Source: Xenophilus aerolatus (GTDB lineage Bacteria; Pseudomonadota; Gammaproteobacteria; Burkholderiales; Burkholderiaceae_C). From it: DNA of 64,000 nt. Position 1 is the first letter of the stretch. Each line of letters starts with the position of its first letter. The translations under genes were made by a program, and so were the position numbers. Under the pieces are notes generated by a model. It was not told where the DNA came from. It saw only the letters and a program-made list of their open reading frames with translations, and made no database searches. The stretch is from assembly GCA_029968055.1 (NCBI GenBank), contig JASCNX010000001.1:310001-374000 (forward strand), given 5' to 3'. Below, in pieces: positions 48,245 through 57,613 of this stretch.

Positions 48245-48714
48245 GCCGCGGCCGCCATGTTCTTGACCAGCAGCGCCATCTCGACGGCGACCTGGGCGGC
48301 GTCGCGGCCCTTGTCGGTCTGGCGCGCCACGGCCTGCTGCAGGTTCTCGGTGGTCAGGATGGCGTTGGCGATCGGCAGGTGATGGTCGAGTCCGATGCGG
48401 GTCACGCCGGCGCCGGATTCGTTGGCCACGAGTTCGAAATGGTAGGTCTCGCCACGGATGATGCAGCCCAGCGCGACGAGCGCGTCGTAGCCGCCGCGCC
48501 GGGCCATCGCCTGCAGCGCCAGCGGCACTTCGAGCGCACCCGGCACCAGATGGTGGTCGATGCGCTCGGCCTTCACGCCGAGCCGGGCCAGTTCGGCCAC
48601 GCAGGCCGAGGCCAGCGCGTTCGTGATGTCTTCGTTGAAACGGGCCTGCACGATGCCGATCCGCAGGCTGCTGCCGTCGAGCGGGCCGGCCGCTCCCTTG
48701 TTGGCGTTGAACAT
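48241..48714 (-). CDS. ribH: 6,7-dimethyl-8-ribityllumazine synthase
   Basis: This 157-residue enzyme condenses the pyrimidine and butanone-phosphate intermediates into lumazine. Visible motifs are [13 protein letters not shown] at the start, [35 protein letters not shown] and the catalytic His in that block. Length is typical of the icosahedral/pentameric family. It follows ribBX by 10 bp and overlaps nusB. Confidence 0.97.
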   Translation of the reverse strand: MFNANKGAAGPLDGSSLRIGIVQARFNEDITNALASACVAELARLGVKAERIDHHLVPGALEVPLALQAMARRGGYDALVALGCIIRGETYHFELVANESGAGVTRIGLDHHLPIANAILTTENLQQAVARQTDKGRDAAQVAVEMALLVKNMAAAA

Positions 48715-48724
48715 TTTCTTGGGT

Positions 48725-49888
48725 CTATTCTTTGGTGATGTAGCCGGCGATCTCCAGGCCGTAGCCCGCCGCCATGCTGGGCATGCGACGCGGTGTGCCC
48801 ATGAGTTGCATCTTCTGCACGCCGCACTCGCGCAGCACCTGGGCGCCGACGCCGTAGCTTCGCAGGTCCATGCGGCCGCGTTCGGGGGCCTGCGCCGGCC
48901 GCGCGGTGCCCTCGAACTGGGCGAGCAGTTCGGCGGCGCTCTCGCCGCAGTTGAGCAGCACGGCCACGCCCTTGCCCTCGGCCGCGATGTGGGCCAGGCT
49001 GGCATCCAGGCTCCAGGAGTGCATGGGGCGCTCGAGTTCAAGCGCGTCGAGCACCGAGAGCGGCTCGTGCACGCGCACCGGGATCACCTCGTCCGCGCCC
49101 CACTGGCCGCGCACCAGCGCGAGATGCACGCCGTGGCTGGGCTTGTCCTCGAAGGCATGGAGGGTGAACCAGCCGTGCGTGGTGCGGATCTCGCGGCTGC
49201 CGACGCGCTCCACCAGCGTTTCGGTTCGGCTGCGGTATTCGATGAGCGCGGCGATGGTGCCGATCTTCAGCCCGTGCTCGGCTGCGAACAGCTGCAGGTC
49301 GGGCAGGCGGGCCATGGTCCCGTCCTCGTTCATCACTTCGCAGATGACCGAGGCGGGCGAGCAGCCGGCCATGGCGGCGAGGTCGCAGCCGGCTTCGGTG
49401 TGGCCGGCGCGCATGAGCACGCCGCCATCGACCGCCTGCAGGGGGAAGATGTGGCCGGGCTGCACCAGGTCGGCCGCGACGGCATCCGGCGCGACGGCGG
49501 CCTGCACGGTGCGCGCACGGTCGGCGGCGGAGATGCCGGTGGTCACGCCTTCGGCCGCCTCGATGGACACGGTGAAGGCGGTCGAGTGCTTGGCCCCGTT
49601 GCGCGTCACCATGGGCGGCAGGTTCAGGCGCTCGCACATCTCGCGCGAGAGCGTCAGGCAGATCAGCCCGCGGGCGTGGCGGGCCATGAAGTTGATGGCC
49701 TGCGGCGTGACGTGGTCGGCGGCGAGGACGATGTCGCCCTCGTTCTCGCGGTCTTCCTCGTCGACCAGGATGACCATGCGGCCGGCCCGCATGTCGGCCA
49801 CGATCTCCTCGATGGAGGAGATGGGCGCGGCTTCGATCGGGGCCTTGCGGCCGGCGGCGGGGTTCAGGGAGGTGACGGAGGCGTTCAT
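48725..49888 (-). CDS. ribBX: 3,4-dihydroxy-2-butanone-4-phosphate synthase with degenerate GTP cyclohydrolase II domain (RibBX)
   Basis: This 387-residue protein has an intact N-terminal RibB half: [32 protein letters not shown] and [13 protein letters not shown]. The C-terminal half has the RibA fold outline but lacks its zinc site: where RibA carries C-x10-C-x-C after HVALV-G, this protein has [17 protein letters not shown]. Such proteins have been named RibBX, with only RibB activity expected, so a separate ribA should exist elsewhere. The ATG at 49888 overlaps the ribE stop. Confidence 0.93.
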   Translation of the reverse strand: MNASVTSLNPAAGRKAPIEAAPISSIEEIVADMRAGRMVILVDEEDRENEGDIVLAADHVTPQAINFMARHARGLICLTLSREMCERLNLPPMVTRNGAKHSTAFTVSIEAAEGVTTGISAADRARTVQAAVAPDAVAADLVQPGHIFPLQAVDGGVLMRAGHTEAGCDLAAMAGCSPASVICEVMNEDGTMARLPDLQLFAAEHGLKIGTIAALIEYRSRTETLVERVGSREIRTTHGWFTLHAFEDKPSHGVHLALVRGQWGADEVIPVRVHEPLSVLDALELERPMHSWSLDASLAHIAAEGKGVAVLLNCGESAAELLAQFEGTARPAQAPERGRMDLRSYGVGAQVLRECGVQKMQLMGTPRRMPSMAAGYGLEIAGYITKE

Positions 49889-50532
49889 GGCTGCGAACCG
49901 TTGGTGGGCAGGGCGCCGGCCTGGAGCATGCGCTCCACGTAGCGGGCGACCGTGTCGATTTCGAGGTTGACGTGGCTGCCGGCGCGCAATTGCCCCAGGC
50001 CGGTGTGTTCGACGGTGTGGGGGATGAGGTTGATGCTGATCTCGGTGCCCTCGGCCGCGTCCTTGACGCTGTTGACCGTGAGGCTCACGCCGTTGACGGT
50101 GATGGAGCCCTTGTAGGCCAGGAAGCGGGCAAGGGCCGGCGGGGCCACGATTCGCAGTTCCCAGCTTTCGCCCTGCGGCGCGAAGTGGCTGACGGTACCG
50201 ATGCCGTCGACGTGGCCCGAGACGATGTGCCCGCCGAGCCGGTCGTGGGCGCGCAGCGCCTTCTCGAGATTGACGGCGGTGCCGGCATCGGCCAGGCCGG
50301 CGGTCTTGTCCAGCGATTCGGCCGAGATGTCGATGGTGAACTGGCCGGCCGCGGGATCGAAACTGGTGACCGTCATGCACGCGCCGTTCAGCGCGATGCT
50401 GTCACCGAGCCCCACGTCGTCCAGGTAGCCCGGCGGTGCCGAGATGGCCAGGCGCTTGCCGTGGGCGGAGGAGGAGCCGAGGTCGTGGACGGCGGCGATG
50501 CGCCCCACGCCGGTGATGATGCCGGTGAACAT
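49885..50532 (-). CDS. ribE: Riboflavin synthase, alpha subunit
   Basis: This 215-residue enzyme dismutates two lumazines to riboflavin. It starts with the invariant [12 protein letters not shown] and has the internal duplication of the lumazine-binding fold ([14 protein letters not shown] in the first half, [14 protein letters not shown] in the second, with [11 protein letters not shown] between). GAAAAT stands 8 bp before the ATG and no Shine-Dalgarno is seen, so a promoter may sit in the 46-bp gap after ribD. Confidence 0.96.
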   Translation of the reverse strand: MFTGIITGVGRIAAVHDLGSSSAHGKRLAISAPPGYLDDVGLGDSIALNGACMTVTSFDPAAGQFTIDISAESLDKTAGLADAGTAVNLEKALRAHDRLGGHIVSGHVDGIGTVSHFAPQGESWELRIVAPPALARFLAYKGSITVNGVSLTVNSVKDAAEGTEISINLIPHTVEHTGLGQLRAGSHVNLEIDTVARYVERMLQAGALPTNGSQP

Positions 50533-50578
50533 AACCCGGCATTTTCGCAGAGAAGCGGGAAAGCGCTTCGGGCAAACC

Positions 50579-51682
50579 CTAGAAGGCGTCCCGGCCCGTC
50601 ACACGGGCGACGATGCGCAGGTCGTCGCCCAGGCGGTCCGCCGACCGGAATTCGAGCGGGAGCGCGTCCGAGAGCGAGCTCAGCGGCCCGCCCGCGAAGG
50701 CGTGGGTGGCGATGCCCATACCGTCGCCGAGCAGCTTCGGGGCGAGGTACAGCAGCAGTTCGTCGAGCAGGCCCTCGCGCATCAGGGAGCCGTTGAGCTT
50801 GTGCCCGGCCTCGACGTGCAGCTCGTTCACCTCGCGGCGTGCCAGGTCGGCCATCAGGGCGGGCAGGTCGACCTTGCCTTGCGCGTTCGGCAGGTAGGTG
50901 ACCGTCGCGCCGCGCGCCTCCAGCGCCGCGGCCTTGGCGTCGTTTCGGGTGGCGGCGTAGATCCAGACGGCGCGAGGCGCCATGAAGAGTTGGGCCGCCG
51001 GCGGCGTCTGCAACTGACTGTCGACCACCACGAGCTGGGGTTGGCGGGCCGTTTCCGCATGCCGGACGTCCAGGCGGGGGTCGTCGTCGAGCACCGTGCC
51101 GACGCCGGTCAGGATGGCGCTCGCGCGGGCACGCCAGGCGTGGCCGTCGGCACGCGCGGCCTCGCCGGTGATCCACTGGCTGACGCCGTTGGGCAAGGCG
51201 GTCTTGCCGTCCAGCGAAGCCGCGGCCTTGAGCCGCACCCAGGGGGTCTTGCGCACCATGCGGCTGAAAAAGCCGATGTTCAGTTCACGCGACTGCATGG
51301 CGCCCGGGCCCACCTCCACCTCGACGCCCGCAGCCCGCAGCCGCTCGAAGCCCTGGCCGGCGACGAGCGGATTGGGGTCGGCGATCGAGGCGACGACCTT
51401 GCGGATGCTGGCTGCGACGAGCGCGTCGCAGCAGGGCCCGGTGCGGCCGTGGTGCGAGCAGGGCTCGAGGGTGACGTAGGCGATCGCGCCCGCGGTGGCA
51501 TGGCCGCGCGCCGCGGCGTCGCGCAACGCCATGATTTCGGCGTGCGGGCCGCCCCGCTGCTGGGTGTGGCCCTGGCCGAGGATGCGGCCCTCGGCATCGG
51601 CAATCACGCAGCCCACACGGGGGTTGGGGTCGGAAAGCGGGGTGGCTTGCCGCGCATGGGTCAATGCTAGGTCGATCAACAA
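50579..51682 (-). CDS. ribD: Bifunctional pyrimidine deaminase/reductase
   Basis: This 367-residue protein has an N-terminal zinc deaminase domain (PNPRVGCVIAD, GGPHAEIMAL with the catalytic HAE, and the PCSHHGRTGPCCDAL cysteines) and a C-terminal NADPH reductase domain (PWVRLKAAASLDGKTALPNG, ITGEAARADGHAWRARASAIL). It carries out steps two and three of riboflavin synthesis. No ATG or GTG is in frame before the deaminase domain; the start must be TTG at 51682 or the adjacent TTG at 51679, without a clear Shine-Dalgarno. The N-terminal helix is short for the family. Confidence 0.93.
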   Translation of the reverse strand: MLIDLALTHARQATPLSDPNPRVGCVIADAEGRILGQGHTQQRGGPHAEIMALRDAAARGHATAGAIAYVTLEPCSHHGRTGPCCDALVAASIRKVVASIADPNPLVAGQGFERLRAAGVEVEVGPGAMQSRELNIGFFSRMVRKTPWVRLKAAASLDGKTALPNGVSQWITGEAARADGHAWRARASAILTGVGTVLDDDPRLDVRHAETARQPQLVVVDSQLQTPPAAQLFMAPRAVWIYAATRNDAKAAALEARGATVTYLPNAQGKVDLPALMADLARREVNELHVEAGHKLNGSLMREGLLDELLLYLAPKLLGDGMGIATHAFAGGPLSSLSDALPLEFRSADRLGDDLRIVARVTGRDAF

Positions 51683-51718
51683 GGCTGCGGCTCGGCGCGA
51701 GGAGAAGCCATCATTAGA

Positions 51719-52177
51719 TCATCGCGTCCAGCACTCTGCCTTGAGATCGTCCGACGAGCCCGGGGCGCCGGCGCCGCGCTCGCCCGTGTGGCTGAGGGTC
51801 AAGGCGCCGCACTTGTCGGCAGCCTGGGAACCCCGGGGTGTGGCCGAGAGAAGGAAGGCCGAGCCGGCGGCGTCGGTGTTGCCCAGGCTGATGTCGTAGG
51901 TGGCCGAAGGCACGGTCCTCAGCTCGGCGGGGAAGTTGCCGACGCTCGCCGTGGGCAGGTAGCTGCCTGTCGACGTGGCCACGCGTTCCAGCCATTGCGC
52001 CGCCTGGAGCAGGGCCGCACGCGCCTCGGCGCGGTTGCCGCGGCGAACGTAGTCCTGGTAGCCCGGCACGGCGATGGCCGTGAGGATGGCGACCACGGCG
52101 ACGACGATCATCGCCTCGATGAGTGTGAAGCCCGCGACGGCATGGGCTGCCCGAGCGCACGGGGACGGTGTCGTCAT
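51719..52177 (-). CDS. pilE: Type IV pilin-like protein (PilE-type minor pilin)
   Basis: This 152-residue prepilin has the type III signal peptide with cleavage at G/FTLIEAM (Gly near residue 16, Glu+5), followed by a hydrophobic helix VVAVVAILTAIAVPGYQDYV. A C-terminal cysteine pair (about residues 128 and 150) could close a D-loop. It is the last gene of the fimT-pilVWX-pilY1-pilE operon and overlaps the pilY1 stop as ATGA. It is likely a minor pilin and not the major subunit, judging by its place in the operon. Confidence 0.92.
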   Translation of the reverse strand: MTTPSPCARAAHAVAGFTLIEAMIVVAVVAILTAIAVPGYQDYVRRGNRAEARAALLQAAQWLERVATSTGSYLPTASVGNFPAELRTVPSATYDISLGNTDAAGSAFLLSATPRGSQAADKCGALTLSHTGERGAGAPGSSDDLKAECWTR

Positions 52178-55100
52178 TGCACCTGCCTCCAGGACGGTCG
52201 CAAGAAGAGTTTGCCCAGCAGACGTCGGGCGGGCGGCTTGGGCGTGCCGGGCGCGGCATAGGGCTGCTCCCTGGCGTCGTCCCTCAGCCGCAGGTCCAGG
52301 CCCGTCAGGACCCGGGAGCCGTTGGCGGTTCCGCCCGCTCCGGCGTCGTAGGCATAGATCTGCGAGTTGGGCGCGTTGCCGTTGATCGCATTGAGGGTGG
52401 TCAGGTAGGCCTGGCCGCCGGCGGTCGATGCCTCGCAGGTCTCGACGTTCGGGTCGGTACCGATGGCCGGGATGGTGCTGCGGATGTCGACCAGATCGCC
52501 ATCGAACCAGCGGAGGTTGTCGGTCACGCGTTCGCGCGACACCGGCAGGTCGAGGTACCAGCCTCGCCGGGGCGTGCCGTCACCGTTCTCGATAGGGTTG
52601 GACGACACGCCGTAGACGGCCGACGCCGTGTCGGTCGTTCTTCCCACGGCAGCGGTGCCGATGGTCTGCCGAACCAGCGATGCGCGGCCGTCCGACACCG
52701 CTGCGCCGGCGCCCGTTGCCAGCGACACCGCGCCCAGCGTGGGGCCCTCCTTCACGGCAATCGCCGTGTTGTCGTGGATGCCGTAGACGGTCTGGGTCTG
52801 GGTCGACGCCCGGTCGGCATCGCTCAGCGTGCGCCCTGTTCCGAAAACGACCATGAGGCCACCCTTCGGATGCGCGACGTAGACCGGCGCGGACGTGATG
52901 GGTTGGCGCGCTGGCGTTTCGGCCGCGTCCATTGCCGCATAGAGGGGGCTGCCCGAGAGCGCGACCTTCCAGTTGCCGGCCGTGGCCGAACTGAGGTCGA
53001 ACTTCCAGAGGTTGCCGCGCAAGTCGCCGGCATAGGCGACGTCCGGCACGTTGTCGCCGTTGAGGTCGACGAGCCTGGGCGCCGACAGGCCGTTGCCGTT
53101 GTTGCCGGCGTTGTCCGCCGCGATCTTGAGCAGTTCCCTGGCGCCATCGAGGTACTGGATCAGGAGCATGGCCTTTTCGGAGCTGCTGTTGTAGCCGTTG
53201 CCCATCACCAGCGCCCAGCGCCCGTCGTTCATGCGTGTGATCTGCCGGGAGATGCCGGGGTCGGAGCGCTCCGTGACCGGCTCGCTCATGATGTGGCCGA
53301 CGTCGGCGTCCACTGCGCCCGTCTTGTCCATCCACACGATGGCCGATGCATTGGCCACCGAAAACTGCGCCGGGTCGGTCACGTCCAGCACGAAGTAGCC
53401 TTTTCCACCAGCGCCCAGGCTGCCGGCCAAGGCGGTCTTCCAGGCCGAGCCGTTCCACCAGTCACCGGACAAGGGCGAGCCGTCGACGTAGTAGCGATGG
53501 ACGTAGGCCGGCTGCGTCAGCTCCGGCAACGCGGCATGCAGGCCTTCCGGAATGTAGGCCAGCCTCTCGACGCCGCTTGCGGCATCGAAGGCGTGGAGCA
53601 TGCCGTCGTTGCCGCCGACGTACAGCATGGGTGGCCGCGCACTGCGGGAGGATCGGAACGCCGCGTAGTCGTTGTGGGTGTAGCCGCTGGCCGGCTGTCC
53701 GTCGAGGTACCAGAGCCTCGAGTTCACGATGTCGCCCTGGCGCGAGCCGCGGTTGCGGAACGGCCCCGGCGTTGCCGCGGACTGTTCCCTGCGGCGGTCG
53801 CCTCTCACATAGGCCATGCGATCCTGCGCGGTGGCGTCGGCAGTCGTGCTGGTGTCGAGGATGCCGCCGACCGTCCTCAACGCCGTCTTCTGCGCTGCGG
53901 AGAGGCTCGACCACACCCAGGGGATTGCGCTGGACACGGGAGCGCCGCCTGCGGTCGGCTCGGTCTTGTGCGAGAGCACGAGTCGATGCTCGGGCCAGGC
54001 GGCATCCTGCTCGTCCATCAGGTCGGCCGTGGTCTTCGACCGGGTGGTGGGGGGTGTGCCGTCCGTGATGGCGCCCCACTTCCATTGGGAGGCCTGGGTG
54101 CCGACAGCCGCCATGCCTGGCTGGAGTTCGTCCCGACGCACATGGCCGCTCCAGTCCTTGGCCCGGAAACCGGCGCTGAAGGCTGCGGAGCCTTGCCGGG
54201 TCGAGCGGGAACTGCCCGCCAGCGATGTCGTCGGCGTGGCCGGGTCCTGCAGGATGTCGTCGATGATGTCCTTGAAGGCATTCACCAGATCCTGCGAGGT
54301 CCGCGCCGGGATGAACTTTCCCCGGCTGTTGATCGCCATGTGCCACAACTCGGTCTTGCGGCTCTGGTTGTAAACGCCGCCGATGAAGGGACTCGGCCCC
54401 ACCGGGTCGGGCCAGCCCTGGGTGCCGGTCACGAGCGCCGGAAAGGAGCCCGCGTAGGTGTCGCCGCCCCACGCCGGGTAGCTGCCGTAGTCCGTCCCCG
54501 TGGTCGGCCAGGCTGCCGCATCGCGGAAGCCGATGGTGTAGGTCGTCATGTGCTGCCAGGTGGCCGGGTCGTTCCTGGGATTCCAGTACTCGGGAAGACT
54601 GACCGAGGTGCTTCCGCTCGTGAACGTTTCCGCACCGCTGTGGCGGATGCGGGGCGACACCTTCTTCGCCAGCCCGGTCAGGTCGGTGGCCCAGTAGTAG
54701 AAGGCCAGGTCGGCCATCGTGCTGAGCGTTCCGCCATTGACGAGGGCGCCTCCCCAGGCGTCCCGGAAGATGCGGGTGGAGGGGCTGGATGTGTCGTAGA
54801 CCGTGCCGTCCGGCAGCGTCAGGACCGCGCCGTCTGCGTTGCCGCCACCGCGCGTGACGGCGTCGCCCACCACGCCATGGTTCCAGCCCCCATCGGTCAT
54901 CAGCAGGCTGTACGACTTCCTGCAACTCAGCACGGGTTGCAGTGTCGAGCCGGGAATGCTGGCCCAGGGTCCGAGGACATCCTTGACCGAGCTCAGGCGG
55001 TAGTGGTCCGCCGCTGCGATGTAGGCCTGGTGGGTCGGCGTGTTGCCGCTGGCATGCAGGCCGACGGGGAAGGTCCCTTCGTTGCGGTTCACCCAATCGA

Positions 55101-55467
55101 GAAAATTGGATCGGTGGGTGCTGTCCAGCACCCTGACGCCGTTCAGTCCATTGCAGCCGCCCGTGCTGCTGGGAATGGTCGTGCAGCGGTTCATTGCATT
55201 CCAGCCCAGGCGGATGGCGCCGTCGGGCAGGTTGGAAGCGGTGAATGCCGCGTTCAATGCCGCCTTCAGCGTGGCCATGGAATCGCCGGCCATGCTTCCC
55301 GAGTCGTCGAGCGTCACGATCACATTCGGTGCCGGCGGCTTGGCGACCGTGCCGGCTGGTGCCGTGCTGAGCGCGACAGGCGCGGCCGCGGCGTGCACTG
55401 CCAGTGACCACACCGCCGCCTGTGCCACCACCGACCGCGAGGCGCGCCAGCGTCGCAGGAAATTCAT
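52174..55467 (-). CDS. pilY1: PilY1-like type IV pilus tip/assembly protein
   Basis: This 1097-residue secreted protein has a signal peptide (ends near VHAAAA) and an N-terminal VWA-like domain with the MIDAS motif VTLDDSGSM near residue 42. The C-terminal PilY1 beta-propeller carries a calcium-site-like DLNGDNVPDVAYAGD. PilY1 acts in pilus biogenesis, adhesion and mechanosensing. The ATG at 55467 follows a GAGGG sequence; an upstream in-frame start at 55485 is less well placed. It lies 49 bp after pilX and overlaps pilE. Confidence 0.94.
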   Translation of the reverse strand: MNFLRRWRASRSVVAQAAVWSLAVHAAAAPVALSTAPAGTVAKPPAPNVIVTLDDSGSMAGDSMATLKAALNAAFTASNLPDGAIRLGWNAMNRCTTIPSSTGGCNGLNGVRVLDSTHRSNFLDWVNRNEGTFPVGLHASGNTPTHQAYIAAADHYRLSSVKDVLGPWASIPGSTLQPVLSCRKSYSLLMTDGGWNHGVVGDAVTRGGGNADGAVLTLPDGTVYDTSSPSTRIFRDAWGGALVNGGTLSTMADLAFYYWATDLTGLAKKVSPRIRHSGAETFTSGSTSVSLPEYWNPRNDPATWQHMTTYTIGFRDAAAWPTTGTDYGSYPAWGGDTYAGSFPALVTGTQGWPDPVGPSPFIGGVYNQSRKTELWHMAINSRGKFIPARTSQDLVNAFKDIIDDILQDPATPTTSLAGSSRSTRQGSAAFSAGFRAKDWSGHVRRDELQPGMAAVGTQASQWKWGAITDGTPPTTRSKTTADLMDEQDAAWPEHRLVLSHKTEPTAGGAPVSSAIPWVWSSLSAAQKTALRTVGGILDTSTTADATAQDRMAYVRGDRRREQSAATPGPFRNRGSRQGDIVNSRLWYLDGQPASGYTHNDYAAFRSSRSARPPMLYVGGNDGMLHAFDAASGVERLAYIPEGLHAALPELTQPAYVHRYYVDGSPLSGDWWNGSAWKTALAGSLGAGGKGYFVLDVTDPAQFSVANASAIVWMDKTGAVDADVGHIMSEPVTERSDPGISRQITRMNDGRWALVMGNGYNSSSEKAMLLIQYLDGARELLKIAADNAGNNGNGLSAPRLVDLNGDNVPDVAYAGDLRGNLWKFDLSSATAGNWKVALSGSPLYAAMDAAETPARQPITSAPVYVAHPKGGLMVVFGTGRTLSDADRASTQTQTVYGIHDNTAIAVKEGPTLGAVSLATGAGAAVSDGRASLVRQTIGTAAVGRTTDTASAVYGVSSNPIENGDGTPRRGWYLDLPVSRERVTDNLRWFDGDLVDIRSTIPAIGTDPNVETCEASTAGGQAYLTTLNAINGNAPNSQIYAYDAGAGGTANGSRVLTGLDLRLRDDAREQPYAAPGTPKPPARRLLGKLFLRPSWRQVQ

Positions 55468-55516
55468 GTCTCGTGCCCTCCCCAAGTAGCTGATTCATTC
55501 TTTGCGGCGCGCTTGC

Positions 55517-56260
55517 CTAGGAGCTGGTGCGGCGCCAGACCACGGTCGACTGGAGCACGGCCTGTGTTCCCGACTTCAGGCCCGATGCGACCGCCGTGAT
55601 GCGATAGACGCAGGGGCTGGTGGCATCCGGCGCGAAACTGCGGGCGGCTCCGCCGTTGCGCAGCGCGGCCGATAGGTCGTACGGCAGCAGTTCCACCCAG
55701 TACCAGGCCTTGTCTGCGGACCTGACGAGCAAGGGATTGCCCACCGTGCCGGCTTTCGCGCCGGTGTAGTCGCCATAGCGCGCCGCCTGGGTCTTCATGA
55801 GGGCGAGCTGGGCCTTGTCCATCCAGAATTCCGTGGTGGGCACCGACGCCGAGGCGGCATCCCTGGACAGCGTCGTGATGGGCGCGCAGATGCCGGCAAC
55901 GCAGGGCGGCGAACTCCCGCCGAGCACGGCTTGCAGGTCGTGCACTTCGGATTCGCTCTCGGGATAGAAGCTCTTGCGGGTCGCCTTGTCGAACTGGCCC
56001 CACGCGCGGCAGTTGGCCGTGGCATCGGCCGTGCAGGGCGTGCCGTCCGCGCGGATGCCCTGGATGTCCATTTCCGCATCGCGCAGCAGGGCATGGGCGG
56101 CTTCCAGCGCCCGCTGGTAGTCGCTGTCGTTGCCGACCACCACTTCATTGAGCAAGGCCGAACGGGAGGCCCACAGGACGAGCAGGGTGGTGAGGAGGAC
56201 GAGCACAAGGACGACAAACACGGCGACGCCGCGCTGGCGCGAGAACGTTTGGCCCCGCAT
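55517..56260 (-). CDS. pilX: PilX-type minor pilus assembly protein
   Basis: This 247-residue protein has a short basic N-terminus (RQRGVAVFVVLVLVLLTTLLVLWASRSA in parts) and the PilX pattern NEVVVGNDSDYQRALEAAHALLRDAEMDI, with a glutamate-containing helix. The prepilin site RG/VAVF lacks the usual Glu+5, as in many PilX/GspK-like proteins. Cysteines near 75-125 may form disulfides. The ATG at 56260 shares one base with the pilW stop. Confidence 0.9.
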   Translation of the reverse strand: MRGQTFSRQRGVAVFVVLVLVLLTTLLVLWASRSALLNEVVVGNDSDYQRALEAAHALLRDAEMDIQGIRADGTPCTADATANCRAWGQFDKATRKSFYPESESEVHDLQAVLGGSSPPCVAGICAPITTLSRDAASASVPTTEFWMDKAQLALMKTQAARYGDYTGAKAGTVGNPLLVRSADKAWYWVELLPYDLSAALRNGGAARSFAPDATSPCVYRITAVASGLKSGTQAVLQSTVVWRRTSS

Positions 56261-57045
56261 CACTCGAGCGGCCCCGCGACCCGCAGGTCGAACACGTTGC
56301 GATAGACCAGATGCACGAAGCCGTTGCGAAGCCGGGGGACGCCCTGGCAGTCCGGGTAGCTGCTGCCCGCGTCGGGCATCTTCTCCGTGCCTTGCATGTC
56401 CAGGCAGATCTCGACGGCCTTGACGGAGGCCCAGAGCTGTGCGGCCTCGACCTGTTTCGCGTTCAGGATCTGGCTGTCGGCGCCGTTCAGGACGCGGTAG
56501 TTGACCTGGAAGCCCGCGACGTTCTGGATCAAGGACTGGACCGTGGATGGCGTGGGCGCGCACCGGAGTTCACCTTTCTCGAGCCAGAAGGTGGCTTCGA
56601 TCTTGTCCGTGGTGGGCCTGTTGCCGATGCAGTCGCGGTTCTGGGTGTTGGGCAGCAGCGGGGCGACCGTGGTCGACGTCGACAACCTGGCGCCCTGGAC
56701 ATCGTCGCCGCCGTGCACCGCCGCGAAGGTGACACCGTAACCCGTGTAGGTGCTCGCAAATGAAAACAGCTGTGTCGCGGCATCCATCGTGGGGTCGATG
56801 GCACCGGCCTGGCGCAGCTGCAGGCCGATCACCCGCAGCGCATACGACGCCTGTTGCTGGAGTTGGCTGATGTCGCCGACCGAGGCCGAAGCGCCGCGAG
56901 CCACCACGAGCGTGCCGACGGCAGCCAGGATGACCAGAAGACCCAGCGTCATGCCGGCCAGCAACTCGATCAGCGTGACGCCGCGCGACGCCTGTCGCAC
57001 CGGGCGCGCCCGGCGATGGCATGCGCCGGGTTCAGGGCTGCACAT
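56260..57045 (-). CDS. pilW: PilW-type minor pilin
   Basis: This 261-residue prepilin-like protein has the N-methylation site SRG/VTLIELLAGMTLGLLVILAAVG at residues about 20-43, with Val at +1 instead of the more common Phe. The rest matches PilW: QLQQQASYALRVIGLQLRQAG after the helix and a C-terminal HLVYRNVFDLR. The ATG at 57045 overlaps pilV by 14 bp. It primes pilus assembly with PilV, PilX and FimT. Confidence 0.9.
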   Translation of the reverse strand: MCSPEPGACHRRARPVRQASRGVTLIELLAGMTLGLLVILAAVGTLVVARGASASVGDISQLQQQASYALRVIGLQLRQAGAIDPTMDAATQLFSFASTYTGYGVTFAAVHGGDDVQGARLSTSTTVAPLLPNTQNRDCIGNRPTTDKIEATFWLEKGELRCAPTPSTVQSLIQNVAGFQVNYRVLNGADSQILNAKQVEAAQLWASVKAVEICLDMQGTEKMPDAGSSYPDCQGVPRLRNGFVHLVYRNVFDLRVAGPLE

Positions 57046-57613
57046 AGACCAGGTGGCAGATCTTTCCGGCATTGCACTTGACCGCGGCCGGCGAGTTGGC
57101 CGGCACGAACGCGTATGCGTAGTCGGCGGCATGGGCGTTCGCGTCGGATTTTTCGTTGGCGCGCCAGCCGACCATCACGCCGAGCTGGCGCTTGTTGGCC
57201 AGCGCCTCGTCGATGGCCTCGAAGATCCTGGCTTCACCTGAAGGAAGCACCTGGGCGACGGTGAGCTTCCACTGCCGCAGGTCCCACCGCGCGAGCTCGC
57301 CGGGTGCGCACGCGGAGCTCCTGCAGTCGCCCGTGGCCGGCAGGTCCGTCCAGTCCGACACATAGGCCGTGAGCTGGGAGTAGCCCCCGGGGTTGGTCTT
57401 GATCCGCTCGGTAAGGTCTTCGACAAGGCGAACGGCTTGCGCGCGGCGGACACCGGTCTGCGTGTCGGCCAACGTGCGCAACTGGGCGCCGAGCATGCCC
57501 AGCACGCCGACCGCCAGGATCACGAGGGCCACCAGAGACTCCAGCAGCGTCATGCCCTGCTGGTCTCGAAAGGAGCCGGCGCGAGTGCGCGCGGATTGCC
57601 GCCGGAGACTCAT
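57032..57613 (-). CDS. pilV: PilV-type minor pilin
   Basis: This 193-residue protein has the prepilin signal QQG/MTLLESLVALVILAVGVLGMLGAQ (Glu+5 present, residues about 19-42), the classic PilV/GspI start with the GVLGMLGAQ stretch. A CRSSACAP segment and a C-terminal CNAGKICHLV give cysteine pairs. The ATG at 57613 overlaps the fimT stop as ATGA. Confidence 0.92.
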   Translation of the reverse strand: MSLRRQSARTRAGSFRDQQGMTLLESLVALVILAVGVLGMLGAQLRTLADTQTGVRRAQAVRLVEDLTERIKTNPGGYSQLTAYVSDWTDLPATGDCRSSACAPGELARWDLRQWKLTVAQVLPSGEARIFEAIDEALANKRQLGVMVGWRANEKSDANAHAADYAYAFVPANSPAAVKCNAGKICHLVYVQP

